A DNA stretch of 27,196 nucleotides from Pilasporangium apinafurcum. Lineage: Eukaryota > Oomycota > Peronosporomycetes > Pythiales > Pythiaceae. Below, one piece after another: positions 19,051 through 27,196 of the stretch (positions are counted from its first letter, which is position 1; every line of letters starts with the position of its first letter). The stretch is from positions 597,336-624,531 of the forward strand of contig BCKE01000015.1 in NCBI GenBank assembly GCA_001600495.1, written 5' to 3'. The translations under genes and the position numbers were made by a program. Below the pieces are notes generated by a model, which searched no databases, was not told where the DNA came from, and worked only from the letters and a program-made list of their open reading frames with translations.

Positions 19051-21095
19051 ATGTGGCGTCAGAGCTCCGTTCGTACCGTGGCGCTGGCCGCGCGTGTGCA
19101 ACCATCGGCGTTGCGCAGCCTTTCAACGATCCCTTCGTGGGCCACTGTCGACCCCAACAAAATCAGCGGCCAACACCCCGCTGAAGGCTTTAACCTTGGT
19201 ACATCTACGCTCTCTATCCGTTTCATTCGTATTGCACGTAGTGATTGGTGATTGACTTGATTTGTCGTGATATAGTACATGGTAAATGGGTGAAGACCGC
19301 CAAGACGGAGCCAATTTTGGATCCATTGAACGGTGAAGTGTTCATTAACATGCCAGCGACGCAGAAATCCGAATTAGAGCCGTTCGTGGAGAGCATGGCG
19401 ATCTGCCCTAAGCATGGACTGCACAACCCGTTCAAGAATGTACAACGGTACGAAAAATGACACAAACTTGATTCATCAGCCAGCTGTGCATGCATCCATG
19501 AACTGATGAACTATCTTGTCTAATCTGCATGTAGATACAATTTGTATGGTGATGTCTCGAACAAGGCCGGCACGATGCTGCGCGATCCACAAGTGCAAGA
19601 TTATTTCACGCGCTTGATCCAACGTGTATCTCCAAAAAGCTACGTACAGGCCGAGAACGAAGTGCGTGTGACACGCAAGTTTTTGGAGAATTTCTCCAGT
19701 GATCAAGTGCGTTTTCTCGCGAAATCGTTCGGTGTGCCTGGTGACCATTTGGGCCAGATGAGCCATGGGTACCGATGGCCGTATGGCCCTGTGTCATTGA
19801 TCACACCGTTCAACTTTCCCTTTGAAATTCCGGTGCTACAGCTCATGGGGGCGCTCTTTATGGGGAACAAAGTGCTGCTGAAAGTTGACTCGAAGGTGAG
19901 CATTGTGATGCAGGAAATGCTGCGCATGCTGCACGCCTGTGGGATGCCCACGACCGATGTCGACTTCATCCACTCGGACGGTGCTGTGATGAACGAACTG
20001 CTGCTAAAGGTCAAACCTCGCAACACGCTATTCACTGGGTAAGCTAGATGAACATTTAAGGTTTCTGAAATGCTTTTTGCTTATGCGCTTGTTTTATTTT
20101 ACCTCGTATAGTTCGTCGGCAGTCGCTGAAAAGCTAGCTAAGGACTTGAAGGGGCGCGTCAAGCTGGAAGATGCTGGATTTGACTGGAAGATTCTGGGTC
20201 ATGATGTCCACAACTTTGACTATGTTGCCTGGACGTGCGATCAAGTACGTATTTTGATACTCCATCGTTGCAAGCGAGAATGGATGCACTTACCGGTTTG
20301 AATGTGATTATTTGCACTCTCTTTTAGGACGCTTATGCTTGCTCTGGCCAAAAATGCTCGGCTCAATCGATTCTCTTCATGCATAAGAACTGGATGGAGG
20401 CCGGTCTTGAAAAGAAACTCGCAGAATTAGCTGCTCGACGAAAAATTTCAGACCTGACTGTCGGCCCTGTGCTCACTGTCACGACAAAGCGCATGTTAGA
20501 CCACTGTAATGCTCTTCTCAAGATCCCTGGTGCCAGAATCGCCTTTGGTGGCAAGGAATTGCGTAAGTTCTTGTTCTGAAATTCCGATTGTGGATCCTTT
20601 AACGTAGTAAATCTCATACTTTTGTTACCTGATGATGCAGAAAACCATACCATTCCTGATATCTACGGTGCGATTGAGCCGACAGCTGTGTTTGTGCCAT
20701 TGAAGGAGATGATCAAGCCAGAAAACTTTGAGCTCGTTACGACTGAAATCTTCGGGCCATTCCAGATCTTGACGGAATACGATGACCGCGAGCTGAAGCA
20801 CGTGTTGGATGCGCTGGAGAAGATGAATGCGCACTTGACTGCCGCTGTTGTCTCAAACGACGTACACTTCCAGCAAAAAGTCCTTGCGCACACGGTGAAT
20901 GGCACGACATACAGCGGTATCCGTGCGAGAACGACGGGTGCACCACAGAACCACTGGTTTGGTCCCGCTGGTGACCCATGTGCGGGTGGTATCGGCACGC
21001 CGGAGGCGATCAAGCTGGTCTGGTCGTGCCACCGTGAGATCATCAGTGACATCGGTCCGATATCGTCGGACTGGAAGATCCCTGAAGCCACCTAA
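19051..21095 (+). CDS. delta-1-pyrroline-5-carboxylate dehydrogenase (ALDH12-like), mitochondrial
   Basis: This enzyme oxidises P5C/glutamate semialdehyde to glutamate with NAD+ in the mitochondrial matrix, the second step of proline breakdown. Six exons join in phase to 548 residues: 19051-19198, 19276-19447, 19535-20038, 20112-20244, 20328-20562 and 20641-21095. The first 35 residues (MWRQSSVRTVALAARVQPSA) are basic, serine-rich and free of acid, a typical presequence, and so decide the start. Active-site features are present: TPFNFPFE (Asn200), KLEDAGFDWKILG (Glu294) and YACSGQKCSAQ (nucleophile Cys329). EIFGPFQ and GTTYSGIRARTTGAPQNHWFGP follow. The sequence resembles plant ALDH12 rather than animal ALDH4. 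All key residues are intact. Confidence 0.93.
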
Positions 21096-21345
21096 GCAGA
21101 CGGTGAGATGCGCAGTGTTTCAATTGTGTGAAAAATAGCAAAAGCATTTACGTAGTTTGTAAGCAAAAAACGCAAATTACGAACAACAAAGGAACACAAA
21201 AAATAATCAATGTTACGTCGTTTTGCGAACTCAAGACCAAATAGTGTGGGATGAAAACGGAGCAAAATCGAACAAAAGGCGCTGAAGCTATATATCTATG
21301 CTTGGATTACATTGTATACTATCACTGAACGTAAGGTGTGTTTCT

Positions 21346-23247
21346 TTATAGCTCTTCAAGTTCCCAGCCCGACACTTGATTGGCTTCCATCTCTGTCAAG
21401 ATTTGTGGAGCAGGGTCGTCTTCCTTCATCGCTAAATCGTCCAACAGTTCATGCAATTCAACCACGGGGGCTTCATCTTCGTCTTCATCCATGGCATCTT
21501 CATCTTTACTTGCACCAGCAGCGTTGAGCTTCGCTTCGTCCTTGTACAAGTTAATCTGCGAACGCATCTCACGATCTTCTTCGAGGTCGTCCAGAAACTG
21601 TTCGTAATCCTGCTCTTCTTTAGAGAGATCAGCCTTACGCATGTTGGTTTGCTCGACGCCTTCCATCTTCTTGAGCTTCCAATTCCGCGCACGCTTCTGG
21701 ATCCGACGTGGGAACTGTTTCTTCACAATCACCACGTCTGGCAGCGTAATTCCCGCCTGTACGAGCGGTTCCAGATCCGCATCATTAAACACGGCTGTAG
21801 TCAAGTCATATCCAAGTGCTGTATCTCCAACATGGAGCAAGTTGGCGATGTGACAGATTGTATGAAAACGCGTATCGTTGACCCCGAAATCCGAATTACG
21901 AACGACTTCCATCTCTGCAAGTCGTGTCTTCCGATTTACACGAATCGGTTTGCCGCCACCAGAGGGGATTGCCATGGGGCTCGAGTCCAAGACCGTGTAG
22001 TCTACCATCGACTTAATGGAGCGGATTGCCTTGAACGGGTAGCGCCAGTATTTTTCATTGTCGATTTCAGCGCTATACAGCATAAAATAAAAGCAGAAGA
22101 GAGCTTAGAAAGGGTCGAGTAGCATCTCACTCATATACGAATCCATTTTCACTCACGTCTGTGTGGTGACAGGGTCGATTACGTGAATCGACGATGACAC
22201 GCTCTGCACGAGGCAGAGACTCGAGATGTTGCCAAGCATCCGCGCCAATTTGATCGGCAGCACCACAAGATCGTCTTTACACACTGGCGCAATTTCCACG
22301 GCGTACGTGAACTTGTAGTTGTGTGTGTTGCTATGGTTATCAGCCGAAATCAATTTCTTGGCGGTCTTCAGCCTGGTTGGGGATAGACACATACACTTAC
22401 GTTAGCCTTAATTGTTTCCAAACTAACGCAACATTGACTAACAAACGCACTTGATCGGCACAGATTCTTGCAGAAAATCCACAAATCGCAGTGCGTGATT
22501 GCGCTCCGTGAAAAAGAAATCAACACCATCCGGGTGGGATTCAATGTTGCTCGTTTTCTCATGCGCACGGTGCTTCAAAATGAGCTGTTCCAGAAAAAAA
22601 AACGTGCGTTTATGGTCGACACGCTGGCGCACCTGCACGACCGCTTTCCATGCCTGGTTCGCAAACGACGCCTGACAATCGTCACATTGCTGGTTGCGCA
22701 CGATGAACGTCACGATGAATGATTGCTGCAGGATCATCTTGCTTAGCACCTCTTTTTGCACTGTAAGCTTGAGTTTGAGTCGGCGTGAATGTGGTTCCGT
22801 CCAGACCCAATTTGCATCAATCAGCTTCACGCGGTTAAGGTTGTTAATCTTTTTCAGGCAAATCGCGAGCAACTCGCGCGATTCCAATTCAGCCACCGCC
22901 CATGGCGGACGTTGCCATCTTGTTTAGACAGACCAGAAGCAAAATGTGAGCACACATGATTAGACGCAAGGACATATACAGCACAAAATACATACTTGAG
23001 ACATCCACGACACTGATGGATGATTACTTCCTTGGGGATGCCCTCGGTCACGTCAACCTGGCTCTTCAGGCAGCTTACGCACATGTTGGCAGCATTGGCC
23101 TTGATCGGTGCAGCGCACACACAACATAAACTACATATTAACGCCACAATAAACGTTGCGTCACACACCTACCATCATCACGTAAACCACATTCAACACC
23201 ATACACGCATGCACTCACATTGTCGGCAATTGGCTTTCCATCATCAT
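21346..23247 (-). CDS. NMD3: 60S ribosomal export adaptor NMD3
   Basis: NMD3 binds late pre-60S subunits and carries a nuclear export signal for CRM1, taking them to the cytoplasm. Five exons join in phase to 524 residues: 23247-23219, 23130-22996, 22918-22451, 22372-22157 and 22072-21346. The 29-nt first exon encodes MMMESQLPT; its splice restores the conserved ILCCVCAAPI. The N-terminal zinc-binding C-x2-C repeats are intact (LCCVC, NMCVSCLKSQVD, HQCRGC). Family blocks follow: AELESRELLAICLKK, LIDANWVWTEPHSRR, CDDCQASF, NTHNYKFTYAVEIAPVCKDD and LPDVVIVKK. The acidic leucine-containing C-terminus (ELHELLDDLA) fits the export signal. It is divergent from RPB12 with 313 bp between the starts. 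Confidence 0.95.
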
Positions 23248-23359
23248 GGTTATTCTTGCGCTTTCGCTTCTCTGGAAACCCAATGCACACGAATGGCTGC
23301 GCTGCTGGTGGAGCTTTTCAACCTACTTTTTGCTCAGCATAGCAGCACTCGCCCACCAG

Positions 23360-23439
23360 CCAATCGCATAAGTTTCTTACCAACAGGAACGTTATATTTC
23401 GATGTAAAATACCAATGAACTTGAAATATTCTGGCCAAT
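23360..23439. promoter_or_regulatory. three CCAAT boxes in the NMD3/RPB12 divergent promoter
   Basis: CCAAT motifs lie at 23360-23364 (AGCCAATCG), 23412-23416 (ACCAATGA) and 23435-23439 (GGCCAATCAG). The first and third fit the extended NF-Y site (RRCCAATSR). They sit midway in the 313 bp between the divergent NMD3 and RPB12 starts, so one array could serve both genes. Binding is inferred from the motif. Confidence 0.5.
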
Positions 23440-23560
23440 CAGTAAATAAACCTCATGTTCAGGTTTTTTGTAGTAACAAAAATTGTTTTCCTGACGCTGC
23501 TGTTATTTTACTTTCCGCCTTGCAACCAACTAAAGCGAAAAGAAAGTAAGCAGCAAGAAG

Positions 23561-23770
23561 ATGGACGGAGGAGCGACACCTGCAGCGAATGCGCCTGGCC
23601 GTGACAATGCCGTGACGATGGTGAAGGACCCAGAGATCAAATATATCTGCGGTGATTGTGGGATTGTCAACTATTTATCGGCACGTGACCCGATCCGCTG
23701 TCGTGCCTGTGGGTATCGTATCATGTACAAGGCACGTACAAAACGTCTTATCCAGTTTGAAGCGCGATAG
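23561..23770 (+). CDS. RPB12: RNA polymerase I/II/III shared subunit RPB12 (RPABC4)
   Basis: This is a small zinc-binding subunit common to the three nuclear RNA polymerases. It has a single exon and 69 residues. The C-terminal 45 residues carry the family signature: YICGDCG (first C-x2-C), [13 protein letters not shown] (second C-x2-C), and the end [10 protein letters not shown], which is nearly invariant in eukaryotes. The N-terminal 25 residues ([13 protein letters not shown]) are variable linker. The length is normal for the family. The start is the only ATG before the zinc motif that gives this length. Confidence 0.95.
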   Translation: MDGGATPAANAPGRDNAVTMVKDPEIKYICGDCGIVNYLSARDPIRCRACGYRIMYKARTKRLIQFEAR

Positions 23771-24087
23771 ATCGATTGGACACAGGTGTACAAGGCGAAA
23801 GAGAAGAAGTCAGGGGAAGAAGCAAAGCAATAAAATCACTTTCAGATATCCAATCGTATCGTGAGACAGTCAGAAAGAATTGCTTGCTTACCGCTGGGAG
23901 TGAAGATGACGGGCTGCCTATGGCGACCGATTACTATAGATTCTCTGATGTCTATCGCATTTTGCTTTGGAATCTGGAACGAGAGAGAGAAATCAGCGTA
24001 ACATTGCATACAATATATACAAATTTTTCTACGTCTATTTGCACGTTACGTAGCGGTAAGCGTTCCAGTGCTTAATCTGTTCTACTC

Positions 24088-26414
24088 CTATACACTGGTG
24101 AGCGAGAGTTGCGTCAATCGGATCGAGTCCTTCCAGATGCGCAGCGCACGTTGATGCACCTTGATAGCATCGTTGAACATGCCATTATCCGAGAAAAACT
24201 GCAAGTAGGTGAGCCATACGTCTTCTTGTGAATGGCCAAACAAATCCACGAGTTTTTCGAAAAGTCGACGCACTTGGGGTACGCTCATGTCGGACGAAAT
24301 CATAGACGTCTCCACTTCCACGCAGAGCAGCAGGAAATGATAAGTCGCGTCGGTGGGTAGTAACTGGCCCTGTAGGAAATTTTGGTACAGTACGCGCACT
24401 TTTTCAGGTGGATATGCCGTGAACGCCCATGCAATGAATTCGTGTCGAAGTGTCTGCCAATGCGGGGAGCCGATTAATTGCGCTGATAAGGCAGCCTATT
24501 CATACGTACATGCTCAATATCAGTTCACCAATATTTGTTGCCTCTAAATTATCCCATATGCACATACCTTATAGGCTTGCTCAATTTTGCTGGCAGCGCA
24601 GTTGGCGTCACCAAGTATTAGCTGGAGAAGGCGGTTGTGCACTGCGAAAATACCATCATAATCGCCCGAATCCAACTTTGTAATGGCTTCTTGGAGGATC
24701 GCCAATGACGCTTCCAAGCCAGACTTGCTCTCGTCACTAGTCGCTCTTGAGGCACCTGTAGCATTTGTTCGTCGGCGTTTCGGTGCACTTCGCTTCTCGT
24801 CATGATCCTCCGCTGTGGTAGAATGATGCAACACCAGCTGAGAATGCAGGAGCCACAACCCCGCAGACTGACTGTGACATTGGGCAATGAGCTCCTTTAT
24901 CACATCCAATGCGCATGCTGTTCCTTCTGTTCGGTGCACCAAATCAACATAGCGAATAGCGATCGTAATGCTAGTGGAATCCTTATCAAACGCCATCTCT
25001 TTCAGCTTAGTCTTCGCATATTTCACGAGAGACGCTGTCTTTTCAGCCGAGCTCAGCCGCGTGACGATCCACTCCACAAACGTCTCCTTCATCGTGATCG
25101 TCTTAAGCTGTTCGATGCAACTTTCAAAAGTCTGAATTGTCTGTTGCTCTGCCTCCAGCACATTCTCCGTTTTCACTGCAAGAAAACGCAATGCTTGAGC
25201 GGCATGCACTTGTTCACTTGTGGGAAAATCTTGTAAACACGAATCCAGGATGAATTGGGACAGTTCCACGAAGCGATCGTCAAAGAGATCGCAGATCTCG
25301 ATAAACTTAAGTCGAAACGTCACATCATCAGGAATCGTAGCTATGGCGTTCTGATATACAATGCGTGCAATCGCACCATTTAAGATCACAGCACGAGCTT
25401 GTTGCTTCTCGGTGTCTTTCTGTAATTGGTTCGTGTCACTCTTACTGCTCTCTTGTTCTTCTTCGGCCAGTTCATCAATCAGAATAGTTCCGCTCGTGTC
25501 CACAGGCGCAGGAGCTGCTTTTTTCTCGTCCAACTTCAGTACCTCTCGACGAACACTAAATTGAATGCACAGCAAAACACAAAAAGGTTAATGAATGCTT
25601 TTAGAATAGCACACATGAAGAGAAAAACACTTACACTAATTTCTGGATGTAAAGCAACTCGAGACGGAAGTATTCATGCCACAGACGCTGGCATTGCTTG
25701 TTGATACGAATCGCGCGCTGCATCAATACACGGGCTGAGTCCACACTCAAATTAGTAGAAAATTCGTATGATGCCGCTTCGATCCAGATTTCGGGGCTAC
25801 GAGGATGCGATTGCAGTGCCCGGGAAAACACATGCGATAGTACACGCCCACTGCCTTCGCTCTTACAAAATGCAATGTATTGCAACCAAAGATCGAGGCT
25901 TCCACGATGCTTGTAGATCAGACGCTCGAAAATATTATGCACTCGCTTGATGCCCGCAGTATCACTCAGCGAGATTTTCTGTAAGCCTATCATCACATGC
26001 AAATATTTCGTCCACTCGAGTTATGCTTCAAATTACACAAAATGAAGTCGAGTCTAACAAATTAGACTTGCAAATCATCCTGCTCTTACCACTGCGTTCT
26101 TTCCGTTTCTTCCGCAAGGCATCTAAATTCAATTCGTACTCAATGTACCGAAGCCCATCGATCTTCCGCAACGGAATGCGCTTCATCATGTACTCAAAAT
26201 CCCGCCGTTTCTCCACGATCTGATGAATCTCATCCTATGTTTTCCGTTCAATAGTTCAATTAATGCTCAAACTTAATCTTATACTTGCTGATATCGCTCG
26301 TTTTCATCAATCAAATGCGGTATTGCATCCTACCTTCGTGAAGAGCTTTCTTTCTTGGAGATCCTCCAGCTCTGGAATCATTTTCTCCATCATCACTTGC
26401 ACCGTATCCGCCAT
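24088..26414 (-). CDS. UTP6: U3 snoRNP / SSU processome protein UTP6
   Basis: UTP6 is a nucleolar component of the UTP-B subcomplex of the SSU processome, needed for early 18S rRNA processing. Five exons join in phase to 657 residues: 26414-26334, 26234-26090, 25986-25635, 25555-24568 and 24495-24088. The N-terminus (MADTVQVMMEKMIPELEDLQ, then RRDFEYMMKRI and YIEYELNLDALRKKRKER) matches the family. HAT-type helical repeats follow, for example VHNIFERLIYKHRGSLDLWLQYIAF and VFSRALQSHPRSPEIWIEAASYE. Later ones include HQRALRIWKDSI near the end. The protein is about 60 residues longer than human UTP6 (597), with a low-complexity insertion (PAPVDTSGTI to ESSKSD) near the start of exon 4 and another (KRSAPKRRRTN) later. 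The ends of exons 2 and 3 were set by phase and by matches in flanking residues. Confidence 0.92.
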
Positions 26415-27196
26415 ATTGTCTTGCTTGCTTTCGCGTCGAAAACGTCTCCTCACTCACTAGTCTGCTCTTTTTCCTTCCTATTCGTCTTCAATGCGCACTC
26501 GGCTTTACGCTCTGTGACCATTAATGGCAACAGTCAATCAATTGGTGGCGGGCACTAAAATCGTACTTAATCAATTAAATGACCCAAATATATTACCATA
26601 TATTTGACAAGCCAACTCCGTCAGTATACGTTGGTAATTTACGGGGATTGATTCTATTTGATCACAAAAGCATTATTCAATTTTTGGATATTTTTTCGTG
26701 AACTACCAAAGCCAATAAAAGCAAAAGGTATTTGAAAAAAAGTGAATCAATTGGAAAAAGCGCAATATTTCATATATAATACCGGATTTTATTCGATTAA
26801 TGATTCTTAGACGGAATTTGTTGGACAAGTGTACAAACAGTTGGATTTTATATTCTCTTTCGTACTTATCTGATCGTCAAAAGTAATCTTTTAGTGCAAA
26901 CAAAAACAGATCCTGTTTCGACACACAAGACACGAAAGCGGCAGCGCCAACGAGTGACAGCTCATGCGTTGCTGCTTTAGATTGCACGTCGCTGAAGGCA
27001 CATGGTCATGTGCACATTATTGCCAGTGAGCGCTACTCACAAAACACAAGTAAGTGGCAACAATGAATACACGCTATACGTTTATATGCTAGATGTAACA
27101 CTTTATGCTGAGAGAGGAGGCGTTTTGCTTGGGCGGTAGATGGTAAATGGAAAAGTGAGATTGAGTGAGGTCTTTTAAACTTCTACGGCTACTGCT
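26415..27196. other. about 780 bp upstream of UTP6 without a visible gene
   Basis: No supported open frame lies here. The sequence is AT-rich between about 26560 and 26880. CCAAT-type motifs occur at 26541-26545 (minus strand, 130 bp before the UTP6 start) and 26712-26716. The first could belong to the UTP6 promoter. The right edge may be the flank of a further gene outside the window. Confidence 0.4.

Noticed and set aside
20663-21091. 142-residue minus-strand ORF
   Set aside because: It is a shadow of the last P5C dehydrogenase exon, whose plus-strand identity is unambiguous.
23776-24075. 99-residue plus-strand ORF after RPB12
   Set aside because: It lies in the 3' region between convergent RPB12 and UTP6, has no family match, and starts directly after the RPB12 stop in untranslated-looking sequence.

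Overview
The window is nuclear DNA from a eukaryote with a compact genome. Genes lie a few hundred bases apart and are cut by many short introns (about 50-150 bp) with GT-AG ends and strong GTAAGT/GTATGT donors. Predicted proteins include a mitoferrin, HUS1, UTP6, NMD3, RPB12 and a plant-type (ALDH12-like) P5C dehydrogenase with a mitochondrial presequence. Together with a Fanzor relic and a degenerate secreted serine-protease homologue, this points to a stramenopile. An oomycete is my best guess, and an intron-rich, moderately AT-rich one such as Albugo would fit. This placement is inference. No ribosomal RNA, convincing tRNA or CRISPR array was seen.

Layout: at the left edge (1-231) there may be a fragment of a minus-strand gene. 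Next come a ten-exon mitoferrin gene (420-2420, -), about 1.1 kb with no recognisable gene, a doubtful ORF (3570-4073, +), and an IMPACT/YigZ-family gene (3970-4668, -). The IMPACT gene diverges from a tandem pair of aminoacylase-1 genes (4842-6716 and 7647-9485, +). Both aminoacylase copies have the same eight-exon plan. Between them lies a solitary, full-length copy of exon 6 (7028-7261), the remnant of a third copy. From 9577 to 10114 (-) there are open segments that may be an unrecognised spliced gene. At 10434-11738 (+) an intronless gene encodes a membrane-anchored trypsin/V8-fold protein that has lost all three catalytic residues.

The middle holds HUS1 (12011-12975, -), the checkpoint clamp subunit. 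After it comes a mobile-element relic (13135-13615, -): the C-terminal catalytic core of a Fanzor nuclease, followed by two hairpins and a Helitron-like 3' terminus (hairpin, short spacer, CTAG, then host T). A five-exon DEDDh RNA exonuclease of the REX family follows (14819-16785, +), then an unrecognised two- or more-exon minus-strand gene (17230-17915) and a small acidic alanine-rich protein (18144-18350, +).

The right third is housekeeping. It holds mitochondrial P5C dehydrogenase (19051-21095, +) and the 60S export adaptor NMD3 (21346-23247, -). The RNA polymerase subunit RPB12 (23561-23770, +) is divergent from NMD3 across a promoter with three CCAAT motifs. The SSU-processome protein UTP6 (24088-26414, -) comes next, then about 780 bp without a visible gene. 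NMD3, UTP6 and RPB12 all serve ribosome production, so this end is a loose ribosome-biogenesis neighbourhood; the REX-type exonuclease may also belong to RNA maturation.
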